A DNA stretch of 64,000 nt from Neobacillus sp. OS1-2 (GTDB lineage Bacteria; Bacillota; Bacilli; Bacillales; Cytobacillaceae), in assembly GCF_030915505.1 (NCBI RefSeq), contig NZ_CP133265.1, forward strand, positions 1,116,001-1,180,000, given 5' to 3'. The position numbers were made by a program, and so were the translations under genes. The first letter of the stretch is position 1. Every line of letters starts with the position of its first letter. A model generated the notes under the pieces. The model ran no database searches. It worked only from the letters and a program-made list of their open reading frames with translations, and was not told the DNA's origin. Positions 45,445-54,264 of the stretch are shown here, piece after piece.

Positions 45445-45466
45445 CTTAAGAACGAAGGTTCTTAAG
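45445..45466 (-). terminator. Rho-independent terminator of the second tagO gene
   Basis: CTTAAGAAC-cttc-GTTCTTAAG followed by GCTTTTTT on the minus strand. Confidence 0.8.
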
Positions 45467-45480
45467 ACTTTTATCAATCA

Positions 45481-46542
45481 TTACCGATTTCTAATGTTTA
45501 TTGGCTTGAAGCCCTTCATAAAATTCAAGAGTGGTTTATAATCATCTCGGACCAATCCTATTTTTTCAACAATGACCTCAATAACGATTAATAAAACCAG
45601 AATCATGATTAACGATCCCCAAACAGTTGCTTGTGAGAAAATGAACGCAGCAAGACCAAACACAGATGCCATTGCATAAATTAACAAGACCGTTTGACGA
45701 TGAGAAAAGCCACTTCTTAATAAGCAGTGATGTAGATGAGATTTGTCCGGTGCTGATAACGGCTGCTTATTGACAAGGCGTCGAATAATCGCAAAAAATG
45801 TATCCGAAATTGGCACACCTAGTATAATTACGGGAATAATCAATGAAATGAAAGTAACATTTTTATAGCCAAGGAGTGATAATACCCCAATCATATAACC
45901 AAGATATAATGCTCCAGTATCGCCCATAAAAATCTTAGCGGGATGAAAATTATAAAAAAGGAATCCTACTGTACTTGCAGCAACAATTAATGCCATTACC
46001 GTTACATAGGCATTACCCATAACAAAGGACATACCCGCAATGGTAATAAGTGCTATGGTGGAAACTCCACCTGCTAACCCATCTAAACCATCAATAAGAT
46101 TAATTGCATTGGTGATGCCAATAATCCAAATCATAGTAAACGGTATACTTAAATATCCAAAATCAATGATTCCACCAAATGGAAGATTGATGAACTCAAC
46201 TTTTAGACCACCGTATATAACTACAACTGCTGCGGCAGCAATTTGCCCAAATAATTTTAACTTTGGTGAAATTTCCTTCACATCGTCAAGCATTCCTGTC
46301 AGGATAATAATGATACTGCCAATTACGATTGGCAAATGATATTCATCTGCAGGATGAAAGATTAAAATTCCAATGATAAAACTTAAAAAAATGGCTAAGC
46401 CACCTAATCTAGGCATGATGCGAGAATGTACTTTTCTCTGGTTTGGTTTATCCGTTGCGCCAATCATAAATGCCAGTTTTTTTACCAGCGGGGTTAAGAG
46501 TATTGCCGAAAAAAAACAGATTACTAGAGTTAGATAAAACAT
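45481..46542 (-). CDS. TagO-like undecaprenyl-phosphate sugar-phosphate transferase, copy 2
   Basis: A 353-residue paralogue of copy 1 with the same motifs (TDKPNQRKVH, NLIDGLDGLAGG, FMGDTGALYLG, SAPDKSHLHH), clearly the product of a duplication. The start at 46542 (MFYLTL) has GGAGGGG just upstream; the open frame reaches 46554. It may specialise in initiating the polysaccharide while copy 1 keeps teichoic acid synthesis, or the reverse; the sequence does not decide this. Confidence 0.9.
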   Translation of the reverse strand: MFYLTLVICFFSAILLTPLVKKLAFMIGATDKPNQRKVHSRIMPRLGGLAIFLSFIIGILIFHPADEYHLPIVIGSIIIILTGMLDDVKEISPKLKLFGQIAAAAVVVIYGGLKVEFINLPFGGIIDFGYLSIPFTMIWIIGITNAINLIDGLDGLAGGVSTIALITIAGMSFVMGNAYVTVMALIVAASTVGFLFYNFHPAKIFMGDTGALYLGYMIGVLSLLGYKNVTFISLIIPVIILGVPISDTFFAIIRRLVNKQPLSAPDKSHLHHCLLRSGFSHRQTVLLIYAMASVFGLAAFIFSQATVWGSLIMILVLLIVIEVIVEKIGLVRDDYKPLLNFMKGFKPINIRNR

Positions 46543-46670
46543 AAGCCCCTCCATATTTACGAACCCATTATTGTAAGGTTTTAGTTATTAGATCATTACA
46601 TCAATGTTGCCGGGGTAAATTTGCATCCTATAGGATTATAGCATAGGCATTTTAATAAATAAACACCCAC

Positions 46671-46760
46671 TTATTTCAAATATTTCCTATTAATCAAAAC
46701 TATTATTGTTAAAACTAGGAAAATAGTTAATGAAACAGCCAAAACCTTTGCCATTTCCAC
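46671..46760 (-). CDS. Possible small single-helix membrane protein
   Basis: A 29-codon frame starting at GTG 46760, eight bases after AAGGGA. The product is one hydrophobic helix followed by NRKYLK. It lies in a 418-base gap between the wzx terminator and the second tagO gene. No family was recognised, and a frame of this size could be chance. Confidence 0.25.
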   Translation of the reverse strand: MEMAKVLAVSLTIFLVLTIIVLINRKYLK

Positions 46761-46929
46761 AGTTGCGTTCCCTTCATAAATTGGACAAATTTCTGCATAT
46801 TACAGCCTTTCAAAGTCGATTCATGCTAACAATGATATAGACGTGTTTAACTTTGGGAAAGTTTCAGTTATGGAAAGGAATACACTAAAAGAATCTCATT
46901 AAAATTTTTCCCTAAAGAAAATAAAAATG

Positions 46930-46966
46930 CCTCTATCTTTTCATCAAACAGGAAAGAGACATTTTT
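46930..46966 (-). terminator. Terminator of the flippase gene
   Basis: Stem AATGTCTCTTTC ... GAAAAGATAGAGGCATT followed by TTTTA on the minus strand; slightly imperfect. Confidence 0.6.
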
Positions 46967-46972
46967 TATATA

Positions 46973-48427
46973 CTAGCCTCTGCCAAATCGGCCTTTAAGT
47001 TTCCCAACAAACATCTGCAAAACATCATCCTTGGTCATAATTAAAATTAATCCGTATAGAATACCATTCACACCGACAATTGCCAAAAATAACGGAATAG
47101 GCCCTGACACAAAATGCCGGATGCCATATGTTACAGGAATAAAAAGAAGTGCATAAAATAGATACTTTAATTTGCTTATCTCGAATAATCGGAAATTAAC
47201 TTTTAAGAACTTACGTATATACCCATACTCTAAAAAAACAAGTAAAAGGTTGGAAATTGTGGTGGTAATAATGGCATTGGTAGGAGTGAAAATATCCAAT
47301 TTTATTAAAGCAATATTCGAAATAAGATTAATCAATCCGCAAAGGAACAAAAGTCTCACCAGTATATGTTCTTTCTTTTTCATATAAATGACCTGGTTAG
47401 AAAGAATGGAGTCGAGTCCGATCGCGACCATATAAATCGAGAAAACGCTTAAAACGGATGCTGCATTGACGAAATCCTTTCCTCCATATATAAATACTGC
47501 CACATCAGACAATAGGAATAACCCTACTGCTGCGGGAAATAAAAAGGATAAATACACCTTTGAAATATTATTGAGTAGGGTGTGGTAAGATTTTTCATCA
47601 TTCGATCCAAGTATGTGCGATAATCTTGGAATAGTAACTTGTATAACACTTAACATCAATGTATTAATTATACCCATTATCTGCTGGGGGATAACATAAA
47701 GAGAAACTGCCTTTGAATTTACATACTCCCCAAGCATATACCGGTCCAAAAGAGTATAAAGGACATTGGCATTCGAGAAAATGACAACTAAAAACATCGG
47801 CCTTAAATGCTTAACAATACTAATATTTTTAAAATCAAATTTCACTTTTCTCTTTATATAAATAAAACTAATAACATTATTTAAAAACGCAGAAATAACC
47901 AACAAAATCGCATAATGATGATAGTCCGTTGATGATTTAACAAAAATAAAAATCAATACAACGTAGATACTTCTTACCACTATCGTTTTAATGGTAATAA
48001 AGTCATAGCTTTCCATTGCTTCATTAACCCATTCCACATAAAACATATTCACAATCAAATTAAATCCGAAAATTAATAAGAGCGGATAGAAAACGGTATC
48101 TCCATACTTAAAAAAACTAAAGCCAAAATAAAAGAGCAATGCGGCAACACCAGTAACGGAACTGATTGTAAATAAACTTGTAAATAGCTGGCTGACCTTT
48201 TGTTTATCGTCTTTAATCCTGCTCATTTCCCGTAAGCCATATTGGTATACTCCAAAGCTGGCAAAAATAAAGAAATAGCTGTAAATGGATTCGACGAATT
48301 GAACATTACCAATTGATTTCGGGCCTAATGCCCTATTCACATAAGGTCCCACCAGAATTGGGATGATTAAGTTAAAAACATTTAATAATACCTTATAGAG
48401 AATATTTTTAAATAATGATTTTTTCAT
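46973..48427 (-). CDS. Wzx-type polysaccharide flippase
   Basis: A 484-residue protein with 12-14 membrane helices of the MOP/Wzx (RfbX) family. The N-terminal PYVNRALGPKSIGNVQF stretch is typical of Wzx proteins. It should flip undecaprenyl-linked repeat units outward for polymerisation by the Wzy-like proteins of this locus. It follows the LicD-like gene with a 38-base gap. Confidence 0.9.
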   Translation of the reverse strand: MKKSLFKNILYKVLLNVFNLIIPILVGPYVNRALGPKSIGNVQFVESIYSYFFIFASFGVYQYGLREMSRIKDDKQKVSQLFTSLFTISSVTGVAALLFYFGFSFFKYGDTVFYPLLLIFGFNLIVNMFYVEWVNEAMESYDFITIKTIVVRSIYVVLIFIFVKSSTDYHHYAILLVISAFLNNVISFIYIKRKVKFDFKNISIVKHLRPMFLVVIFSNANVLYTLLDRYMLGEYVNSKAVSLYVIPQQIMGIINTLMLSVIQVTIPRLSHILGSNDEKSYHTLLNNISKVYLSFLFPAAVGLFLLSDVAVFIYGGKDFVNAASVLSVFSIYMVAIGLDSILSNQVIYMKKKEHILVRLLFLCGLINLISNIALIKLDIFTPTNAIITTTISNLLLVFLEYGYIRKFLKVNFRLFEISKLKYLFYALLFIPVTYGIRHFVSGPIPLFLAIVGVNGILYGLILIMTKDDVLQMFVGKLKGRFGRG

Positions 48428-48465
48428 ATAACTGCCCTTCTGGTAACGAAAAGTTGTTATTGCTT

Positions 48466-49212
48466 TTAAACAGTAAATAAATATGCCCTTGTGTTGTCTT
48501 TAAATGGGAGGATTGCGATATCCTGATCAGCAAAATTCCAATTCTCGTCTTTAATCATATAAGTTGGTCCATAATTATCAACTAAATACTGATGATAGTC
48601 TTTGGGTATTGGGAACTGTTCCCCTTTGAAATCTATCCAGGTGGTTTTCTCAAAAGTCACATATACCTTTTTTACGTTGAGTCCTGTTACAAGTGTATGT
48701 TCAGGAAGCCTTTGGTAAATTGAATGTTCACCTTCTTCAAGTGAAAAACAATGTATTTTATCAGCCACATCGTCAGAATAATAATAAAACACATCGAGGT
48801 TCACACCTTTATAAAGGTACGTTTCCTCAACAATTTTCTCATTCATCCAGAATTCGCGTGACTTTTCAAAGCCTTTCTTAATCATTAATCTTTCAAATTT
48901 TTTGGCATCATCATTTCCCGTAAAAAAGGTGGCAACATCAATATCAGCGTCATGGCCAATAAAGTCCTTCTCACGGACCGCTCCAAGCAATGTCCCATAA
49001 TCAAGCCAGAATTCTCGTTTTATTTCTTGAAATGCCTCTTTTACAAGCAATAGGCTTTCTAAGCCATATGTATGGACAGATTCTCGTTTCTCCGCCTCTA
49101 CTTTATCTCGATAATGCTGATTTATTTTTAATAATATCGGGTTTGCTCTCAGTGCTTTGTAAATTCCTTTGTTTCGAAAATAGGATTTCATTTTCTCAAA
49201 TGTTGTACTCAA
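48466..49212 (-). CDS. LicD-family phosphotransferase-like protein
   Basis: A 248-residue protein. FWLDYGTLLGAVREKDFIGHDADIDV is the LicD/fukutin nucleotidyltransferase-type signature (shown here in part), with metal-binding Asp residues in DADID. LicD proteins transfer phosphorylcholine or a similar phospho-group to surface polymers. Starts at TTG 49212 after AAAGGAGG. Partner genes suggest decoration of the polysaccharide. Confidence 0.82.
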   Translation of the reverse strand: MSTTFEKMKSYFRNKGIYKALRANPILLKINQHYRDKVEAEKRESVHTYGLESLLLVKEAFQEIKREFWLDYGTLLGAVREKDFIGHDADIDVATFFTGNDDAKKFERLMIKKGFEKSREFWMNEKIVEETYLYKGVNLDVFYYYSDDVADKIHCFSLEEGEHSIYQRLPEHTLVTGLNVKKVYVTFEKTTWIDFKGEQFPIPKDYHQYLVDNYGPTYMIKDENWNFADQDIAILPFKDNTRAYLFTV

Positions 49213-49245
49213 CCCAATTCCTCCTTTTGTTTATCTATTTTAAAA

Positions 49246-49272
49246 AAGAACTGATATGTAATATCAGTTCTT
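49246..49272 (-). terminator. Terminator of the rhamnose operon
   Basis: AAGAACTGATAT-tac-ATATCAGTTCTT followed by TTTT on the minus strand; overlaps the rfbD stop. Confidence 0.8.
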
Positions 49273-50115
49273 ATCAGTGGCTTCCTCTAAATACGCCGCT
49301 AAAGCTTCTTTCCAATCGCGAAGAGGTGTTAAACCTTGTTCCGTGATTTTTTTCTTACTTAGCACCGAATAGTTTGGACGTGCAGCTGGGCGTGGAAATT
49401 GATCACTCGTTAGGGGATTCACGATCACCTTCAAACTAGCTTGCTTAAAAATCTCAACCGCAAACTCATACCATGAACAAACACCGCTGTTAGTCGCATG
49501 ATAAATTCCGTATTTGTCCGTTTCCATTAGCTCAACCATAAACGTTGCTAAATCCACAGTGTAGGTTGGTGATCCAACCTGGTCATGGACAACGCCTACT
49601 TCCCCGCGTTCAGCCCCAAGACGAATCATGGTCTTAACGAAGTTATTTCCATGAATACCAAATACCCAGGCAGTTCGAACGATAAAGAATTCTTTTAAGT
49701 TTCTTTGCAGCAGTTCTTCACCGGCTAATTTCGTTCGGCCATAGGCTCCTATAGGCTTAGTTTGCTGTTCCACTTCATAGGGCTCTGAAGCCGAACCGTC
49801 AAAGACATAGTCCGTACTAACATAAAGCATTTTGGCGCCTATTTGTGCTGCGGCTTTAGCAAGATACTCCGTACCAGAGGCATTGATTTGATACGCAAGC
49901 TTCTCATTTTCTTCTGCTGCATCCACATTTGTATAGGCTGCACAATGAAGAATAACGTCTGGCTTTACTTCACTAATAAAGGCTAAAACGTTTAATTCGT
50001 TGGTAATATCCAATTTAGTACGGTCAGTACCAATTACTTCATGATTTTTTCTCACTAATTCTAACACTACATCTTGTCCAAGCTGACCTGCAGCCCCGGT
50101 TACAACAACCCTCAT
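49264..50115 (-). CDS. rfbD: dTDP-4-dehydrorhamnose reductase
   Basis: A 283-residue short-chain reductase: N-terminal GAAGQLGQDV nucleotide-binding motif and the YGRTKLAGE catalytic YxxxK. It makes dTDP-L-rhamnose from the 4-keto intermediate. Its start overlaps the rfbB stop by one base (TAATG). Last gene of rfbA-C-B-D. Confidence 0.95.
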   Translation of the reverse strand: MRVVVTGAAGQLGQDVVLELVRKNHEVIGTDRTKLDITNELNVLAFISEVKPDVILHCAAYTNVDAAEENEKLAYQINASGTEYLAKAAAQIGAKMLYVSTDYVFDGSASEPYEVEQQTKPIGAYGRTKLAGEELLQRNLKEFFIVRTAWVFGIHGNNFVKTMIRLGAERGEVGVVHDQVGSPTYTVDLATFMVELMETDKYGIYHATNSGVCSWYEFAVEIFKQASLKVIVNPLTSDQFPRPAARPNYSVLSKKKITEQGLTPLRDWKEALAAYLEEATDKN

Positions 50116-51137
50116 TATTCTACTCCTAATCGGTCGCCATATTGGGATTTAACATACTCTTGATATTCACCAGAGATGATATTTTCCCACCATTCCTGAT
50201 TATTCAAATACCAATTAATCGTTTGCTCAATGCCTGTTTCAAAATTATATTTTGGCGACCAGCCTAGCTCTGTACGAAGCTTTGTTGCATCAATTGCATA
50301 ACGGCGGTCGTGACCTGGACGATCCTGAACAAACTTCATTAATGATTCAGGTTTGTTAAGATGCTTTAGAATCGTTTTGACGATATCGATATTCGTCCGC
50401 TCGTTATTTCCACCCACATTGTACACTTCGCCGTTGCGTCCCTTATGAAGTACAAGATCAATTGCCTGGCAATGATCTTCGACATGAAGCCAGTCCCGAA
50501 TATTCAGGCCATCCCCGTAAATTGGTAATTCTTTATCGTTAAGGGCATTAATAATCATCAATGGAATTAGCTTCTCAGGGAAATGATACGGTCCATAGTT
50601 ATTTGAGCAGCGTGTAATGTTCACGGGCAGATCAAATGTTTCATGGTAGGCACGAACAAGCAAGTCTGCACTGGCTTTACTTGCACTGTAAGGGCTGTTT
50701 GCCGCTAACGGTGTTTCTTCTGTGAAGTAACCTGTTTCACCTAAAGTACCATATACTTCATCAGTTGATACTTGCAGGTATTTTGTAACATTATACGTTT
50801 TGGCTGCATCCAAAAGAGCAAGTGTGCCTTGGATGTTTGTTTGAACAAAGATACCAGGGTCGGTAATACTGCGGTCAACGTGAGATTCAGCAGCAAAATT
50901 TATGACATAATCAAACTTTTCCTTTTTAAATAACCCTTGAACAAATTCACGGTCAGCAATATCACCACGAACAAACTTATAGTTGGGTGCATTTTCGATA
51001 TCCTTTAAATTTTCAAGATTACCAGCATACGTTAATAAATCAAGGTTAACAATTTGATAATTTGGATATTTATTTACCATGTAGCGGACGAAATTACTGC
51101 CAATAAAACCAGCACCGCCTGTAATTAATAACTTCAT
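50115..51137 (-). CDS. rfbB: dTDP-glucose 4,6-dehydratase
   Basis: A 340-residue dehydratase: NAD-binding GGAGFIGSNFVRY, catalytic YSASKASAD and the TDEVYG motif. The start at 51137 has AGGAGG, ten bases from the ATG; the open frame reaches 51164. It converts dTDP-glucose to dTDP-4-keto-6-deoxyglucose. Confidence 0.95.
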   Translation of the reverse strand: MKLLITGGAGFIGSNFVRYMVNKYPNYQIVNLDLLTYAGNLENLKDIENAPNYKFVRGDIADREFVQGLFKKEKFDYVINFAAESHVDRSITDPGIFVQTNIQGTLALLDAAKTYNVTKYLQVSTDEVYGTLGETGYFTEETPLAANSPYSASKASADLLVRAYHETFDLPVNITRCSNNYGPYHFPEKLIPLMIINALNDKELPIYGDGLNIRDWLHVEDHCQAIDLVLHKGRNGEVYNVGGNNERTNIDIVKTILKHLNKPESLMKFVQDRPGHDRRYAIDATKLRTELGWSPKYNFETGIEQTINWYLNNQEWWENIISGEYQEYVKSQYGDRLGVE

Positions 51138-51147
51138 GTTTTTCCTC

Positions 51148-51708
51148 CTATTTCTCGAACACAAAATTGAGCTGTGTTGCTTCGCTTAATTTTGGATGCT
51201 TCGTATCTTTATCTGAAAGAATTGGATTTGTTGTCGGCCAATCAATCCCTAAATCTGGGTCATTCCAAAGAATGCCGCCATCATGCTCAGGTGAGTAATA
51301 TTCATCCACTTTATAGGCCACAGTGGTGTCAGGCACCAAGGTGCAAAAACCGTGAGCAAACCCCTTAGGTACAAGAAGCTGACGTTTATTATGTTCACTA
51401 AGAATAACCCCAACCCATTCTCCATATGTAGGTGAACCCTTGCGAATATCCACAGCAACATCATAAATTGCACCTGTTACGCAGCGAACGACTTTTGTTT
51501 GTGCCTTTGGATTCAGCTGAAAGTGCAGGCCCCTTAGCGTACCAACTGGGGCCGACAAGGACTGGTTATCCTGTATAAAGTCATAATGCAATCCGAGTGA
51601 TTCAAATAGATCCTTATTATAGCTTTCCATAAAATACCCACGGTGATCACCAAATACCTTCGGCTCTAAAATCTTTACACCCAATAATTTCGTTTCAATT
51701 ACATTCAT
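51148..51708 (-). CDS. rfbC: dTDP-4-dehydrorhamnose 3,5-epimerase
   Basis: A 186-residue cupin epimerase with the family motifs DHRGYFMESYN, RGLHFQ and KGFAHGF (catalytic His). A copy of the 13-base repeat lies inside the gene at 51325, coding Val-Pro-Asp-Thr, without changing the protein length compared with other RfbC proteins. Gap to rfbB is ten bases. Confidence 0.94.
   Translation of the reverse strand: MNVIETKLLGVKILEPKVFGDHRGYFMESYNKDLFESLGLHYDFIQDNQSLSAPVGTLRGLHFQLNPKAQTKVVRCVTGAIYDVAVDIRKGSPTYGEWVGVILSEHNKRQLLVPKGFAHGFCTLVPDTTVAYKVDEYYSPEHDGGILWNDPDLGIDWPTTNPILSDKDTKHPKLSEATQLNFVFEK
51325..51337. repeat. Dispersed 13-base near-palindrome, copy 4
   Basis: GGTGTCAGGCACC, inside rfbC. 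Confidence 0.6.
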
Positions 51709-51728
51709 GTTTTTACCTCACTTATGAA

Positions 51729-52601
51729 TTACTGACCTTGATTAGCAATCTTGATTAAGTATTGACCATATTGATTTTTCTTTAAAGGCTCAGCAAGTTC
51801 AATTAACTTTTTATTTGAAATATAACCCATTTTGTAGGCAATCTCTTCAAGGCAAGCAATTTTTAAAGATTGTCTCTTTTCAACTGTTTCAATAAACTGT
51901 GATGCTTCTAATAAAGAGGCATGCGTTCCAGTGTCAAGCCATGCGTAGCCGCGGCCAAGAAGCTCCACACTTAGCTCCCCCATTTCAAGGTATGCCTTAT
52001 TGATATCAGTAATTTCAAGCTCACCTCGTGGGGATGGCTGAATGTTTTTCGCAATATTTACAACACGATTGTCATAAAAATAAAGACCTGTAACAGCATA
52101 ATTCGATTTTGGAATGTCTGGCTTTTCTTCAATCGATACCGCTTTGCCTTGATCATCAAATTCAACCACGCCGAATCTTTCTGGGTCGTTTACATAATAA
52201 CCGAAAACAGTTGCACCTGTTTCCCGGGCAGTAGCTTTTCTTAATAAATCAGTTAATCCATGTCCATAAAAAATATTATCACCAAGCACTAATGCGACGC
52301 TATCATCAGCGATAAACTCATCACCTAAAATAAATGCTTGTGCTAACCCGCCAGGATCCGGCTGGATTTTATATGTAAAATTCATTCCTAAATCAGAACC
52401 ATCACCTAAGATTTGTTCGAATCGCGCTGTATCCTCCGGTGTAGAGATAATCAGAATATCTTTAATACCCGCTAACATTAATACGGATAGTGGATAATAG
52501 ATCATCGGTTTATCATAAACAGGCAATAATTGTTTTGATACGACTTTTGTTAACGGATAAAGTCTTGTACCACTGCCACCTGCCAGTATAATACCTTTCA
52601 C
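51729..52601 (-). CDS. rfbA: Glucose-1-phosphate thymidylyltransferase
   Basis: A 290-residue nucleotidyltransferase with [14 protein letters not shown] (nucleotide-binding loop) and [10 protein letters not shown] (metal site). It makes dTDP-glucose, the first step of rhamnose synthesis. The start is GTG 52601 with GAGGAG nine bases upstream; the open frame from a TTG at 52610 overlaps that site and is less likely. Confidence 0.94.
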   Translation of the reverse strand: MKGIILAGGSGTRLYPLTKVVSKQLLPVYDKPMIYYPLSVLMLAGIKDILIISTPEDTARFEQILGDGSDLGMNFTYKIQPDPGGLAQAFILGDEFIADDSVALVLGDNIFYGHGLTDLLRKATARETGATVFGYYVNDPERFGVVEFDDQGKAVSIEEKPDIPKSNYAVTGLYFYDNRVVNIAKNIQPSPRGELEITDINKAYLEMGELSVELLGRGYAWLDTGTHASLLEASQFIETVEKRQSLKIACLEEIAYKMGYISNKKLIELAEPLKKNQYGQYLIKIANQGQ

Positions 52602-52700
52602 TAAAGCCAACTCCTCTTTTTTAATTTTTCAACCTTCACTATTATAAAGAACGATGTCATAAAAAGACAAATAAGAGACAAATCGTTACAAAAACTTAAT

Positions 52701-53408
52701 TTAGTGTTTGAAACCAACAATAGCCGAAATAGTGCCTAACCTGCCTTTTAGCTGTGTGGATAAAGAACGCTTTTTCATTCCGGTGACATTACCACCATGA
52801 CGTACATATTTCATTAAAGCTTGATTAATAAAAACAATTTTCTTCTTTTTCTTCATACAAACAAGTGCAATCCATTGATCGTGCATTTCAATTTTCTTAG
52901 GAAACGGCAGAATGGACGGCACTAAATCCTTTCTAAATGCCATAAATGCTCCCGTATAGGCGTTTTTTAAAATATTCCCAAAAATTCCTTGGTTTATGTT
53001 ATTGTGGTTATAATTATTCCATGATGGGTCAAGGACCTGTAAATCTCCATCAACTACGACAGCATCGTGGAACACAAGATCCGCCTTTTTTTCCTCAAAT
53101 GCATGTAAAACTACTTCCACTTTATTATCTTCCCACAAATCATCCTGGTCACATAGAAAAAGGATATCTCCTGTTGCAAAAGATATCGCCTTTTCAAAGC
53201 TCTTAATTGCACCTAAATTATTTTCATTAATATGGACCTGCACTCTTCTTCCATAGGTTTCCCTAATCACTTCAACCGTGTTATCCTTTGAACGGTCATC
53301 TATAATAATAATTTCATCGTCGGGACCAAGCTGCTTCAACACTGTATCAAGCTGACGAACAACAAATTGCGCTCCATTATATGTTGCCATACAAACAGAT
53401 ATCTTCAT
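52701..53408 (-). CDS. Family 2 glycosyltransferase
   Basis: A 235-residue GT-A enzyme: MATYNGAQFVVRQLDT at the N-terminus, DDRSKDN and the metal-binding DQDDLW. Rhamnosyltransferase-like family. Start at 53408 with GAGGGAG. Sugar specificity unknown; its place directly before rfbA suggests rhamnose as donor. Confidence 0.87.
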   Translation of the reverse strand: MKISVCMATYNGAQFVVRQLDTVLKQLGPDDEIIIIDDRSKDNTVEVIRETYGRRVQVHINENNLGAIKSFEKAISFATGDILFLCDQDDLWEDNKVEVVLHAFEEKKADLVFHDAVVVDGDLQVLDPSWNNYNHNNINQGIFGNILKNAYTGAFMAFRKDLVPSILPFPKKIEMHDQWIALVCMKKKKKIVFINQALMKYVRHGGNVTGMKKRSLSTQLKGRLGTISAIVGFKH

Positions 53409-53424
53409 TTGCAAAAACTCCCTC

Positions 53425-54264
53425 TTATATAGAAAAAAGCCGTTTAAGTGTGTACATCGCAATTTTCTTGTTTTTCACAGTTAGCACTTGTTTAAGGAAG
53501 CGCTTAGCGAGCTGGGCCCGATAGGATGGAAACAAGTCTTTTTTAAAATTTTGATAAAAATTGTATTCTGCATCCAAAATACTTTGATACCGTTTTAGTG
53601 GGACTCGACTATAATCCATAACTGACAGCTCGTGTTCAAGAACAACATCCAGTACCAAAACCTTCTTCCCTCTTGCATAAATCTCAAAAAACAACCAATG
53701 ATCCAAATAGTCTAATGGAAATACTTCATTAAAACCATTTAGCTCGTTTAAAAAACCCACTCGGATTAAAGCTCCAGAATTAATCGCCATAACTGGCCTC
53801 TTCTCCTGAATTCCAGATTTAGGCGGTTCCTCCTGCAGTGGGCGTAAAGAATGACTGTATACAGGTGAGATCATCTTATTTTCACTACAAATTTTGGGTA
53901 CAACAGCTGCAATATCACTAGATACATCAGGCACATTTAGAACCTCAATTAAATAATCGTCTGTCAAATCAGTATCATGATCAAGTAACAGAAGCCACTG
54001 ACTGCCATTTTCCTTAGCCACAGCCCAAGCATAATTATAGGCTGCAGCGATTCCCAAATTTCGCGGGTCATGATTATATGAGATATGTATCCCCTCATAA
54101 TTAAGGGGCGAGAAGTCTTGTTTCACAGGACTATTATCATAAAGAATCAATTCAATTTCGTTGAATAACTCTTTTTTCGAAAACAATGATGACTTTAACG
54201 TCCGAAATGTTTTACTTTCTTCAGGCTTTTGCTTATAAAAGACGATGACCATCGTTATTTTCAT
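53425..54264 (-). CDS. Family 2 glycosyltransferase
   Basis: A 279-residue GT-A enzyme with LDHDTDL, GALIRVG and a C-terminal YRAQLAKRFLKQ amphipathic helix. Overlaps the Wzy-like gene by four bases (ATGA). Related to rhamnosyltransferases (RfbF-like). Specificity unknown. Confidence 0.87.
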   Translation of the reverse strand: MKITMVIVFYKQKPEESKTFRTLKSSLFSKKELFNEIELILYDNSPVKQDFSPLNYEGIHISYNHDPRNLGIAAAYNYAWAVAKENGSQWLLLLDHDTDLTDDYLIEVLNVPDVSSDIAAVVPKICSENKMISPVYSHSLRPLQEEPPKSGIQEKRPVMAINSGALIRVGFLNELNGFNEVFPLDYLDHWLFFEIYARGKKVLVLDVVLEHELSVMDYSRVPLKRYQSILDAEYNFYQNFKKDLFPSYRAQLAKRFLKQVLTVKNKKIAMYTLKRLFSI

